Shown: positions 33,960 through 43,875 of the stretch, in pieces
Numbering within the stretch: position 1 is the first letter of the stretch
How the letters are laid out: each line of letters starts with the position of its first letter
Assembly (NCBI RefSeq): GCF_040409955.1
Contig: NZ_CP123386.1
Location: 186,001-250,000, forward strand
Length of the DNA: 64,000 nucleotides
Reading direction: 5' to 3'
From: Salipiger sp. H15
GTDB lineage: Bacteria > Pseudomonadota > Alphaproteobacteria > Rhodobacterales > Rhodobacteraceae
Notes under the pieces: model-generated
What the model was told of the DNA's origin: nothing
The model's database searches: none
What the model saw: only the letters and a program-made list of their open reading frames with translations
Position numbers and translations under genes: made by a program

Positions 33960-34724
33960 ATGACCCAATCCCACGACCCCGTCATCCGCCTGCGCGGCCT
34001 GCGCAAGAAATTCGGCAGGCTGGAGGTGCTCAAGGGGATCGACCTCGACCTGCATCGCGGCGAGGTGCTGAGCGTGATCGGCCCCTCGGGCTCGGGCAAG
34101 TCGACGCTGATCCGCTGCCTGAACCTGATGGAGGAGCCGAGCAGCGGCGAGTTCAGCTTCAAGGGGCGCGCGGTCTCGCCGAGGTTCCGGGTGAAGGAGC
34201 CGGGCATCGGCGCGGGCGAGCTGCGCCGCCGCGTCGGCATGGTGTTCCAGCATTTCAACCTGTTCCCGCACCTGACCGTCCTCGAGAACATCACCAAGGG
34301 CCCCTGCATCGTGCTGCGCGAGGACCGCAGGGCGGCGGAGGAGCACGCGCTTTCGCTGCTGGCCGAGGTCGGGCTTGCCGACAAGGCGCAAGCCTATCCC
34401 GCGCATCTCTCGGGCGGGCAGAAGCAGCGCGTGGCGATCGCCCGGGCGCTGGCACTGCGCCCCGAGGTGATGCTCTTCGACGAGCCCACCTCGGCGCTCG
34501 ATCCCGAGCTGGTCGGCGAGGTGCTGGCGGTGGTGCGGCGCCTGGCCGAGGGCGGCATGACCATGGTCCTCGTCACCCACGAGATGGGTTTCGCCGCCGA
34601 TGTCGCGAGCCGCGTCCTCTTCATGGAAAGCGGCATGGTCGCCGAGGCGGGCAGCCCGGACGAGATCCTGCGCGCGCCGAAATCCGAACGTCTGCAGGGC
34701 TTTCTCGCCCGCTTCCACGCCTGA
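33960..34724 (+). CDS. Amino-acid ABC transporter ATP-binding protein
   Basis: This 254-residue HisP/GlnQ-type ATPase has Walker [11 protein letters not shown]-loop [13 protein letters not shown], signature LSGGQKQR, Walker [16 protein letters not shown] and switch VTHEMGFA. The ATG at 33960 follows GAGGAG about seven bases upstream; an earlier GTG at 33942 overlaps the permease end and was not preferred. The next gene (a saccharopine-dehydrogenase-like enzyme) starts only a few bases downstream, so uptake and metabolism are co-transcribed. Confidence 0.95.
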   Translation: MTQSHDPVIRLRGLRKKFGRLEVLKGIDLDLHRGEVLSVIGPSGSGKSTLIRCLNLMEEPSSGEFSFKGRAVSPRFRVKEPGIGAGELRRRVGMVFQHFNLFPHLTVLENITKGPCIVLREDRRAAEEHALSLLAEVGLADKAQAYPAHLSGGQKQRVAIARALALRPEVMLFDEPTSALDPELVGEVLAVVRRLAEGGMTMVLVTHEMGFAADVASRVLFMESGMVAEAGSPDEILRAPKSERLQGFLARFHA

Positions 34725-34732
34725 GGCCGCCA

Positions 34733-35830
34733 ATGGAAAAGCTTGTCATCCTCGGGGCCGGGCGGATCGGGCGGCGCATCGCCGAGCTCGTCTCCTCGCG
34801 CGCACGGCCGGTGCTGGTCGATCACGACACGGCAAAGCTCGATGCCGCCGAGGCAAGGGGGCTGGCGGTCGCACCCCTGCCCTTCGACCTGCCGCGCGAC
34901 TGGCTGCGGCGCGAGCTGGCGGGCGCCTCGGCGCTGGTCGCGGTCGACCCGTTCCTGCCCCCGTCCGAGCTGGTCCGCCTCTGTTGCGAGGCCGGTTGCC
35001 ACTACCTCGACCTGCAGGAGCGCGACGACGCGGCGCGCGACGTCGCGATCGCCGCCGAGGGCGCACCCGCCGCGCTGCGCTTCGTCCCGGGCTGCGGGCT
35101 GGCGCCGGGCTTCGTCACCGCCCTGCTGGCGGAGGAGATCGCCCGCTCCCCGGCCAGCGCCGAGATCACCGCCTATGTCGGGGTGCTGCCGCTGCACCCG
35201 GCGAACCGGCTCGGCTATGCCGACATCTGGGGCGTGTCCGGGCTGATCCAGGAATACACCCGCCCGGTGCTCGAGCTGCGGGACGGCGCGCTGGCGCAGG
35301 GCGCGCCGCTCGGCGGGCTGGAGACGCTCACGCTCGACGGGATCGCGCTCGAGGCCTTCAGCACGGCGGGCAGCATCGACGCGCTGGCCCGGCGGCACGA
35401 GGGCGCGCTGCGCGGGCTGGCGTTCAAGACCCTGCGCTACCCGGGGCATTGCGACTACATGCTCTTCCTGCTCGACGATCTGGGCCTGCGGCAGCAGCTG
35501 CGGCGCCTGTCGAGCCTGCTGATGACCTCGCTTCCCGCGACCGAGGCGGACCGGGTGACGATCGCGCTGCGCATCGTCGAGACGCCCGGCGCGGAGCCGC
35601 GGTGGCGCAGCTGGCACCATCTTGCCGCGCCCGGCCCGGACGGCGAGCTGCGCTCGGCCATGGCGACGCTGGCGGCGGCGCACGTAATCGCCACGTGGGA
35701 CCACCTGCGCACGGCGCCCGGAGAGGTGCCGGTGCTCATGCCGGGCGACGTGCCGCTCGCGCGCTTGCAGCAGAGCCCGGCCTTTGCTTTTCTGGCCCCC
35801 GAGGCGGCGGCAGCCAGCCGGTCGGCCTGA
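34733..35830 (+). CDS. Saccharopine dehydrogenase / L-lysine 6-dehydrogenase-like protein
   Basis: This 365-residue protein has an N-terminal NAD(P) Rossmann fold with VILGAGRIGRRIAEL (Gly8, Gly10, Gly13). VPGCGLAPGFVTAL (118-131) and FKTLRYPGH (231-239) are segments characteristic of the saccharopine-dehydrogenase/lysine-6-dehydrogenase branch. Such enzymes oxidise the terminal amino group of lysine-type amino acids to a semialdehyde that cyclises to an imine. It sits directly after the ABC importer genes and before a LysR. The substrate could be lysine, ornithine, diaminopimelate or a related diamino acid; this cannot be settled from sequence alone. Confidence 0.8.
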   Translation: MEKLVILGAGRIGRRIAELVSSRARPVLVDHDTAKLDAAEARGLAVAPLPFDLPRDWLRRELAGASALVAVDPFLPPSELVRLCCEAGCHYLDLQERDDAARDVAIAAEGAPAALRFVPGCGLAPGFVTALLAEEIARSPASAEITAYVGVLPLHPANRLGYADIWGVSGLIQEYTRPVLELRDGALAQGAPLGGLETLTLDGIALEAFSTAGSIDALARRHEGALRGLAFKTLRYPGHCDYMLFLLDDLGLRQQLRRLSSLLMTSLPATEADRVTIALRIVETPGAEPRWRSWHHLAAPGPDGELRSAMATLAAAHVIATWDHLRTAPGEVPVLMPGDVPLARLQQSPAFAFLAPEAAAASRSA

Positions 35831-35839
35831 GGGAGCGCG

Positions 35840-36766
35840 ATGGCGGAACGGGAATTCAACGACGGTCCTGTGGGCTCGACCCGGCGCCAGCCGAAGGTCG
35901 ACATCGCGCTGCTGCAGACCTTTCACCTCGTGGCGCGGACCGGCTCGTTCTCGGCAGCCGCGCGCGAGCTAAACCTCTCGTACCAGTCCGCCGCCAACCA
36001 CGTGCGGCGGCTCGAGCAGATGTATGGCGCAAGGCTGATCGAGACCGAGCAGGGCTCGCGCCGCATCACCCTAACCGCGCAGGGCAAGGCGCTTCACGCC
36101 TCGCTCGGCGAGGAACTGGACACCATCCTGTCGCGGATCTCGGTGCTGCTGCACGACGTGCGCTCGGTGCTGAGGGTCGGCGTGCCGCAGGCGCTGTTCC
36201 ACCACTTCTTCCCCGGCATCCTGCGGGATTTCCGCGCCGAGGCGCAGGACATCGACCTTGCCTTCTTCGAGCGCGACACGCTGCTCGAGTCGATGATGCT
36301 CGATGGTGCGCTCGATGCGGCGGTCAGCGAGCGCAGCTTCAACCAGCCCGCGATCGCCCAGCACGAGCTCGGCAGCTACCGGCTGGCGCTGGTCTGGCCG
36401 CGCGCCTGGGAGATCGACGTGGCGGGCGGCGGGTTCGAGGCGGTCATCGACCGGCCCTTCATCAGCTACGAGGCCGGGCAGGCGCTGCGCACGCGCTCGG
36501 TCGAGTACCTGACGCGCCGGACGGGACGGGTGCCGCACGTGGCGACCTCGGCCTCGGGCAGCACGGCGGTGACGCAGCTGGTGCGCGCCGGGCTCGGCTT
36601 CGGCGTGACGCCGGACTGGGCGGTGCCCGATGACGACCCGCAGCTCGACCGGGTGATCCTGCACGAGATCGAGCCGGTGAAGATCTGGTTCTCGCACACC
36701 GCCTTCCTCGGATCGAACCGCTACGTGCGCCTGCTGCGGCAGGTCTGCGAGGCCCACCTGGGCTGA
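35840..36766 (+). CDS. LysR family transcriptional regulator
   Basis: This 308-residue LysR protein has the HTH DIALLQTFHLVARTGSFSAA, then ARELNLSYQSAANHVRRLEQ, then ITLTAQGKALHASLGEEL, followed by a PBP2 effector domain. It is the last gene of the plus-strand arm and nine bases from the dehydrogenase, so it is probably made with the operon it regulates. The divergent promoter at 32056-32358 is the expected target. It is convergent with the LacI gene. Confidence 0.9.
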   Translation: MAEREFNDGPVGSTRRQPKVDIALLQTFHLVARTGSFSAAARELNLSYQSAANHVRRLEQMYGARLIETEQGSRRITLTAQGKALHASLGEELDTILSRISVLLHDVRSVLRVGVPQALFHHFFPGILRDFRAEAQDIDLAFFERDTLLESMMLDGALDAAVSERSFNQPAIAQHELGSYRLALVWPRAWEIDVAGGGFEAVIDRPFISYEAGQALRTRSVEYLTRRTGRVPHVATSASGSTAVTQLVRAGLGFGVTPDWAVPDDDPQLDRVILHEIEPVKIWFSHTAFLGSNRYVRLLRQVCEAHLG

Positions 36767-36785
36767 TCCGGGTGGATCGCGCCCG

Positions 36786-37832
36786 CTACGCGGACCTGCG
36801 CTCGACGATCTCGAAGCCGAGGTCGATCACCGAGGTCTCGGTCGGCTCGCCGCGGAGCCGTGCCAGCATCGCCTGCGCCGCGGCGCGGCCGAAGGCGGCG
36901 AGATCGACCCGCACCGTGGTGATGCCGGGCTCGACCGCGTCCGAGAATTCCTGGTCGCCGAAGCCCAGCACCGCGATCTGCCCCGGCACGTCGAGCCCGC
37001 GCGAGCGCGCCTCGATCATCACGCCATGCGCCAGCAGGTCGGACGAGCAATGCACCAGCCCGCCGGTGAAGCCCTGCTCGAGCAGCCCGCGCAGCCCGGC
37101 ACGCCCGTTGGCGAGCGTCGCGGGGGCGTCGAAGAGCATCTTGTGCGCCGGGCTTCCGCCGGTGCGCTCCCATTCGCGCACGAAGGCCTCGCCCCGGCGC
37201 CGGGCGCGCTCGTCCCCGGCCGAGACCACGCCCACCTGCGCATAGCCCTTGCGCCGCGCGAACTCGGCCGCGGCGCGGCCGGTCTCGGCGTGGTTGAAGC
37301 CGACGCAGAAGTCGATCGGGCTGTCGGTGATGTCCCAGACCTCGGCAACGGGGATCTCGGCGGCGAGCAGCATCCGCCGCGCCTGCGCGCTGTGGTGGAT
37401 GCCGGTGAGGAACATCGCGTCGGGCCGCCGCGACAGGTGCGCCGCGATGAGCTTCTCCTCCTCCTGCGCGTTGAAGCCGGTCTCCGACAGCAGGATCTCG
37501 TAGCCCTCGCGGCGCATCTCCTCGGAGAAGGCCTTCACCATCGAGGAGTAGACGATGTTGGTGATCGTCGGCACGAGCGCCGAGATCAGCATCGACTTGC
37601 TCGAGGCCAGCGCGCCGGCCAGCGCGTTGGGCACGAAGCCGGTCTGGGCGATCGCTTCGCGTATCTTCGCCATCGTTGCCGGCGAGACCTTGGAGGGATC
37701 CGACAGCGCGCGCGACACCGTCACCTGGCTCACGCCGGCGATCCGTCCCACCGTTTCCATGGTCACGCCGCGGCCCTGCCCCTTGCGGGCGGACCGCGGC
37801 TTTTTCACTTGATCATCGTTCATCGTGCGCAT
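36786..37832 (-). CDS. LacI family regulator (GntR/gluconate subgroup)
   Basis: This 348-residue repressor has a LacI HTH, TMETVGRIAGVSQVTVSRAL, a hinge helix (PNALAGALASSKSM), and a periplasmic-binding-type sugar-sensing domain. The gluconate/idonate-repressor subgroup is suggested by the LISALVPTITNIVYSSMVKA core. The ATG at 37832 was chosen because GGGGGACC precedes it; ATGs at 37859 and 37823 are alternatives. It stands upstream of the tctABC genes on the same strand as them. Two palindromic sites of LacI type in the tctC/dehydratase promoter (40997-41012 and 41106-41121) are its probable operators. Confidence 0.92.
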   Translation of the reverse strand: MRTMNDDQVKKPRSARKGQGRGVTMETVGRIAGVSQVTVSRALSDPSKVSPATMAKIREAIAQTGFVPNALAGALASSKSMLISALVPTITNIVYSSMVKAFSEEMRREGYEILLSETGFNAQEEEKLIAAHLSRRPDAMFLTGIHHSAQARRMLLAAEIPVAEVWDITDSPIDFCVGFNHAETGRAAAEFARRKGYAQVGVVSAGDERARRRGEAFVREWERTGGSPAHKMLFDAPATLANGRAGLRGLLEQGFTGGLVHCSSDLLAHGVMIEARSRGLDVPGQIAVLGFGDQEFSDAVEPGITTVRVDLAAFGRAAAQAMLARLRGEPTETSVIDLGFEIVERRSA

Positions 37833-37862
37833 TTTCGGTCCCCCGATGGGAAGGCGCAAGGC

Positions 37863-39359
37863 TCAGGCGGCCTCTTCCGTCATCTGCCGCCGCTTTTTCG
37901 ACATCAGCGCCGCCCCGGCCACGGAGCCGATGATGAGAACCCACAGCAGGACGGCGATCCAGCTCTTGGTGAAGAAGATGGTGACGTCGCCGAAGCTCTC
38001 GAGGCTCTTGACGAAGTAGATCTCTGCCGACGGCCCGAGGATGAAGCCGATGATGAAGGGCGCCACCTCGAGCCGGAGCTTGCCGAAGAGCCAGCCGAGC
38101 ACGCCGAAGATCAGCAGCGTCCAGACGTCGAACATGATGCCGTAGTTGATCGTGTAGGCCCCGATCACGCACATCATCAGGATCACCGGGAAGAGGATGT
38201 GCTTGGGGATCGTCACCACCAGCGCGAAGTAGCGGATGGCGTAGTACATCATCACGAACATCGCGATGTTGGCGATGAGCATCGCGACGATCATCGCGTC
38301 CCACGTGCCCGGGTTGTTGCCGATGAAGAGCGGGCCGACCTGCACGCCCTGCAGGGTGAAGGCGCCGATCAGCAGCGCGGTCGTGGAATCCCCCGGGATG
38401 CCCAGCGACAGCAGCGGCACCAGCGCCCCGCCGGTGAGGCCGTTGTTGCCCGACTCCGACGCGATGATCCCGCCGGGCTCGCCCTTGCCGTAGCGCTCGG
38501 GCGTCTTCGAGAAGGTCTTGGCGTTGGTGTAGCTGATGATCGAGGCCGCCGAGCCGCCGACGCCGGGCAGGATGCCGACGAAGGTGCCGATCAGCGACGA
38601 GCGCACGAGGTTGATCCCCTCCCCCCGGAACACGCCGAAGGAGAAGCGCGAGTGCTTGCCGACCTTGATGTCCTTCGAGGAATGGCCTTTCGGCACGCCG
38701 ATCTCGGCCTGCTCGAGGATCGCGGCGAGGCCGAAGAGCCCGATCAGCACCGGCAGCAGCGAGAAGCCGCTTTCCAGCCAGTACTCGGTGCCCGGCGGCA
38801 CGAGCCGCAGGTTGCCGTTGCCGCCGTCCGAGATGTCGTAGGTGCCGATGAGCGCGACGAAGATCCCCAGCACGCCCGAGAAGATGCCGAGCAGCATGTC
38901 CGAGGACAGCGCCGCCATCACCGTGAGGGCGAAGAAGATGATCAGGAACTTCTCGACGTAGGAGAACTTGATGGCGAAATCGGCCAGCGTCGGCGCGAAG
39001 AGGTCGAGCACCAGCAGCGAGATGAGCCCGCCGACCAGCGACGAGATGGTGCCGATGCGCAGCGCCAGCTCGCCCTCGCCCCTCTGCGCCATGGGATAGC
39101 CGTCGAAGGTCGTGGTGATCGAACTTGGCGTGCCCGGGATGCCGAGCAGGATCGCCGGCACCAGCCCGCCGGAGATGCCGCCGACATAGAGCCCGAGCAG
39201 CAGCGCGAGGCCGTTCTCGAGGCCGAGCGAATAGGTGAGCGGCAGGCAGACCGCGACGGCCATCGTGGCGGTCATGCCGGGGATCGCGCCGAAGATGATG
39301 CCCACGAAGGTGCCGCCGATGATCAGCGACAGGAAGAGCGGGGTGACGAACTCGAACAT
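37863..39359 (-). CDS. tctA: Tripartite tricarboxylate transporter large permease (TctA)
   Basis: This 498-residue protein has about 12 membrane spans. It shows the TctA signatures GAIPGMTATMAVAVCLPLTY near the N-terminus and GILPGVGGSAASIISYTNAK mid-protein, and LLLGLYVGGISGGLVPAILL also fits. With TctB and TctC it imports a carboxylate using an ion gradient. It is the last gene of tctCBA and is followed 30 bases later by the LacI gene. The sugar-acid enzymes across the divergent promoter suggest an aldonate or aldarate as cargo. Confidence 0.93.
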   Translation of the reverse strand: MFEFVTPLFLSLIIGGTFVGIIFGAIPGMTATMAVAVCLPLTYSLGLENGLALLLGLYVGGISGGLVPAILLGIPGTPSSITTTFDGYPMAQRGEGELALRIGTISSLVGGLISLLVLDLFAPTLADFAIKFSYVEKFLIIFFALTVMAALSSDMLLGIFSGVLGIFVALIGTYDISDGGNGNLRLVPPGTEYWLESGFSLLPVLIGLFGLAAILEQAEIGVPKGHSSKDIKVGKHSRFSFGVFRGEGINLVRSSLIGTFVGILPGVGGSAASIISYTNAKTFSKTPERYGKGEPGGIIASESGNNGLTGGALVPLLSLGIPGDSTTALLIGAFTLQGVQVGPLFIGNNPGTWDAMIVAMLIANIAMFVMMYYAIRYFALVVTIPKHILFPVILMMCVIGAYTINYGIMFDVWTLLIFGVLGWLFGKLRLEVAPFIIGFILGPSAEIYFVKSLESFGDVTIFFTKSWIAVLLWVLIIGSVAGAALMSKKRRQMTEEAA

Positions 39360-39369
39360 GGTCCGGACC

Positions 39370-39789
39370 TCAGGGAAGCGTCAGGAAGAGGGGATAGGTG
39401 AAGAGCCACCACACGAAGGTCGGCCCGACCAGCGCCACGATCAGCAGCGGCACGACCTGCCGCAGGGGGCGCTCGTGCATGAAGAGCAGTCCGGTCGCCA
39501 GCACGTAGGGGATCGAGCAGATCAGGAAGCCCATGCCGGTGTTCGGCCAGAGGTCTCCGACCGGAACCATCAGCGAGAAGTAGAGCAGCGTCAGCGCAAG
39601 CACCCCGAGGAAGCGGGGCTTGTCCATGACGTCCCAGCTGCGCCGCCAGTAACTCCCCGCCGCCGCGATGCGCGCGCGGTCGCGGATCACGATGGCGAGC
39701 CCGAGCAGGCCGAGGATGCAGGCGATGATGGTGGGAAAGATCAGGTGTGACGTGTCGAAGTCGATGGTCACGCGGGTCAGGTCGCCCAT
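39370..39789 (-). CDS. tctB: Tripartite tricarboxylate transporter small permease (TctB)
   Basis: This 139-residue hydrophobic protein has four spans, including LIFPTIIACILGLLGLAIVI and FLGVLALTLLYFSLMVPVGD, which match the small TctB subunit in length and layout. It lies between tctC and tctA, 10 bases from tctA. It is poorly conserved by nature, so the call rests on size, topology and gene order. Confidence 0.85.
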   Translation of the reverse strand: MGDLTRVTIDFDTSHLIFPTIIACILGLLGLAIVIRDRARIAAAGSYWRRSWDVMDKPRFLGVLALTLLYFSLMVPVGDLWPNTGMGFLICSIPYVLATGLLFMHERPLRQVVPLLIVALVGPTFVWWLFTYPLFLTLP

Positions 39790-39823
39790 CGGGTCCTCCC
39801 TATGGGTGGCAGTGGTCTGAAAG

Positions 39824-39849
39824 TCCGGCCGGGACCTCTCCCGGCCGGA
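39824..39849 (-). promoter_or_regulatory. Intercistronic hairpin between tctC and tctB
   Basis: TCCGGCCGGGA (39824-39834) and TCCCGGCCGGA (39839-39849) form a perfect 11-base-pair stem with a four-base loop, between the binding-protein stop and the permease start. No T-run follows. Confidence 0.6.
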
Positions 39850-39877
39850 ACAGGGGATCAGGGTCGCACCGGGGCGA

Positions 39878-40927
39878 TCAGGACCCGGAGGTGATCTCGT
39901 CGATCACCTGCTTGTAGGTGTCGCGCTTCTTGGTCAGGTGCTCGAGCGCCGCGTCCGAGGGCAGGAAGTCGGGGATGAAGAAGGCTTCCTTCTGGCGCTC
40001 CTGGATCTTGCCCTCGGCATAGATCTCGGTGAGCGCGCCGTCGATCGCCGCGATGATCTCGGGATCCATGTCCTTGTTGTAGAGAAGGAAGAATTCCTTG
40101 TCGAAGGTGAAGTCCTCCGACGCGTTCAGCGGCACGTGGGTCTCGGGGCTGGCAAAGCCCAGCATGGCGTCGCGGGTGGTGCCGCCCATGCCGGCCTCGG
40201 GCGCCTGCTCGAGCGTCTCGGGCCGTGCGGTGATCCAGACGAAGCGCATCGCCTTCTGGTCCGACGGATCGAGCTGGGTGAACTGCTCGTTGGCCTGAAT
40301 CGAGCCGTTGATGACGTCGGCCAGATCGTCCCACATCGCCTGGTTCTTGTCCGACTGCGAGCCGGTGTTGACCGCAACGATGTTCGCCTCCGAGCCCGGC
40401 GCGCGCAGCTTCGCGGCGTTCTTCATCGCCGAGAAGCCGATCTCGGACACGCCGCCCGGCTGGATGGCGACGCGCACGCGGGTGCCGGCCTCGGCCGCCG
40501 CGAGGATGTCTTCCATCGTCTGGTAGGGGCTGTCGGCCGAGACGAGGTAGGCGTTGCCCGGGTTGATCGCCACGGTCGGCCCGACGATGTAGCCCTCGAA
40601 CGGATCGTCGTAGCCTTTGACGCCGTAGAGATTGCCGAGGAAGCTCTGGTCGTGGAACATCATGATGGTGGTGCCGCGCTTGTCGCGCGCCAGCGCCTTG
40701 AAGCCCTCGGACGCGCCGACGGCATCGACCTTGATGTTGATGCCCAGCTTCTCGGACAGCGCCTCGGCGACGATGGCCGAGTTCTGGTAGGTGTCGCCGC
40801 CGGTCGAATCCGAGCCGATCACCATGCGCATGTTGCGCGGCAGGTTCTGCGCCTCGGCAACCAGCGGTGCCGCGAGCATCGCCGTGGCCGAGGCCGCCGC
40901 GAGCAGGGTTCTGCGAGTGAATTTCAT
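39878..40927 (-). CDS. tctC: Tripartite tricarboxylate transporter binding protein (TctC)
   Basis: This 349-residue periplasmic protein has a signal region, MKFTRRTLLAAASATAMLAA, with a twin-Arg pair and cleavage near AEA. The body has the early MRMVIGSDSTGGDTYQNSAIV loop and IKVDAVGASEGFKALARDK, fitting the TctC/Bug family, though it is diverged from the usual Bug pattern. It captures the carboxylate for TctBA. The ATG at 40927 follows GGGAGGAAAAAG. It is divergent from the sugar-acid dehydratase across a promoter with two LacI-type operators. Confidence 0.85.
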   Translation of the reverse strand: MKFTRRTLLAAASATAMLAAPLVAEAQNLPRNMRMVIGSDSTGGDTYQNSAIVAEALSEKLGINIKVDAVGASEGFKALARDKRGTTIMMFHDQSFLGNLYGVKGYDDPFEGYIVGPTVAINPGNAYLVSADSPYQTMEDILAAAEAGTRVRVAIQPGGVSEIGFSAMKNAAKLRAPGSEANIVAVNTGSQSDKNQAMWDDLADVINGSIQANEQFTQLDPSDQKAMRFVWITARPETLEQAPEAGMGGTTRDAMLGFASPETHVPLNASEDFTFDKEFFLLYNKDMDPEIIAAIDGALTEIYAEGKIQERQKEAFFIPDFLPSDAALEHLTKKRDTYKQVIDEITSGS

Positions 40928-40996
40928 CTTTTTCCTCCCGATTGGCCGCCACGCGGCCTGTTGTGGCTTGGGCGGTCTCCCGTCGCGCCCTGCGCA

Positions 40997-41012
40997 ATGC
41001 AAGCGCATACAT
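40997..41012. promoter_or_regulatory. Candidate LacI operator O1
   Basis: ATGCAAGCGCATACAT has the right half CGCATACAT and a central CG, which is the LacI-family operator layout. It lies near the tctC side of the divergent promoter. It matches the second site (41106-41121) at 12 of 16 bases. Confidence 0.6.
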
Positions 41013-41105
41013 AGTGAAAGACCACAGCAGGTCGTCGCCTGTCAAGACTCTGAATCCATCACGCCCGTTAACAGATTTTCACGCGCTATCGCTTGACGAT
41101 GAATA

Positions 41106-41121
41106 ATGTATTCGCATACAT
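41106..41121. promoter_or_regulatory. Candidate LacI operator O2
   Basis: ATGTATTCGCATACAT is a 16-base palindrome with a central CG and a single mismatched pair. The consensus of the two sites is ATGTATGCGCATACAT. It lies just upstream of the dehydratase ribosome site, where a bound repressor would block transcription. The centre-to-centre distance to O1 is 109 bases. Confidence 0.65.
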
Positions 41122-41157
41122 CAAAATCAAAGAGCCGCGATGAACTGGAGGAGAGTC

Positions 41158-42900
<1,743 letters not shown>

Positions 42901-42910
42901 GGAGACCCAG

Positions 42911-43807
42911 ATGCTTGATCTCGACACCGCCCTCGCCGGCATCTCCGGCATCCTCGTCACCCCCTACGACGAGGCGGGCGAGATCGCGCCGGAGAAGCTG
43001 GCGCCGATCCTCGACCGCGCGCTTGGCGCCGGGCTGCACATGCCCGTTGTCAACGGCAACACCGGCGAGTTCTACGCGCTGACCACCGACGAGGCCTGCG
43101 TCATGGCCCGCGAGGTCTGCGCGCAGGTGGACGGCCGCGCCCCCGTGCTGGCCGGCATCGGCCGCGGCATCCGCGACGCCTGCGCGCTGGCAAAGGCCAG
43201 CGCCGAGGCCGGGGCGACGGCCCTGATGATCCACCAGCCGCCCGACCCCTTCGTCGCGCCGCGCGGCACGGTCGATTACGTCAAGGCCATCGCTGACGCC
43301 TCGGGCGGGCTGCCGATGATGCTCTACCTGCGCAACGACGCCATCGGCACCGGCGCGATCGCCGATCTCTGCGCCGTGCCGGGCGTCAAGGGCGTGAAAT
43401 GGGCGACGCCGAACCCGCAGAAGCTCGCCGCCGCCAAGGCCGCCTGCGACCCCACGATCACCTGGGTCGGCGGTCTGGCCGAGGTCTGGGCGCCGACCTT
43501 CTACGCGGTGGGCGCGCGCGGCTTCACCTCGGGGCTGATCAACGTCTGGCCCGAGCGCTCGCTGGCGATCCATGCCGCGCTCGAGGCCTCGGACTATGCC
43601 GAGGCGAACCGGCTGATCGGCGAGATGCAGGCCTTCGAGGACATCCGCGCCGAGGAGCTGAACGGCACCAACGTGACCGGCGTGAAGGCCGCGCTGCAGG
43701 CGACGGGCATCGACTGCGGCCCGACCCGGCCGCCCTCGGCCTGGCCGCTGACCCCGGCGCAGCAGGACAAGCTGCAGGCCTTCCTCAAGACCAACGGCCT
43801 GGTCTGA
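42911..43807 (+). CDS. DHDPS-family 2-keto-3-deoxy-sugar-acid dehydratase or aldolase
   Basis: This 298-residue Schiff-base enzyme has Lys163 in GVKGVKWAT and Tyr139 in MLYLRND, the catalytic pair of the DHDPS/NAL superfamily. NGNTGEF (48-54) replaces the usual GTTGE, so it is not a lysine enzyme. Between an aldonate dehydratase and a semialdehyde dehydrogenase the expected role is conversion of 2-keto-3-deoxypentonate to 2-oxoglutarate semialdehyde, as for L-2-keto-3-deoxyarabonate dehydratase. Aldol cleavage to pyruvate and an aldehyde is the alternative. It is 10 bases from the upstream gene. Confidence 0.85.
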   Translation: MLDLDTALAGISGILVTPYDEAGEIAPEKLAPILDRALGAGLHMPVVNGNTGEFYALTTDEACVMAREVCAQVDGRAPVLAGIGRGIRDACALAKASAEAGATALMIHQPPDPFVAPRGTVDYVKAIADASGGLPMMLYLRNDAIGTGAIADLCAVPGVKGVKWATPNPQKLAAAKAACDPTITWVGGLAEVWAPTFYAVGARGFTSGLINVWPERSLAIHAALEASDYAEANRLIGEMQAFEDIRAEELNGTNVTGVKAALQATGIDCGPTRPPSAWPLTPAQQDKLQAFLKTNGLV

Positions 43808-43819
43808 CAGTGCCTCTCA

Positions 43820-43840
43820 GCGGGCGCTCATAGCGCCCGC
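43820..43840 (+). promoter_or_regulatory. Intercistronic hairpin upstream of the semialdehyde dehydrogenase gene
   Basis: GCGGGCGCT (43820-43828) and AGCGCCCGC (43832-43840) form a perfect nine-base-pair stem with a three-base loop. No T-run follows, so it is likely an mRNA processing or stability element within the operon. Confidence 0.5.
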
Positions 43841-43875
43841 CCCACCTGCCCCGGCCCCCCCGAAAGGATCCTCCC

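Noticed and set aside
43820..43840. Hairpin as a Rho-independent terminator splitting the sugar-acid operon
   Set aside because: No T-run follows and the next gene has its own ribosome site shortly downstream, so an mRNA processing or stability element is more plausible.
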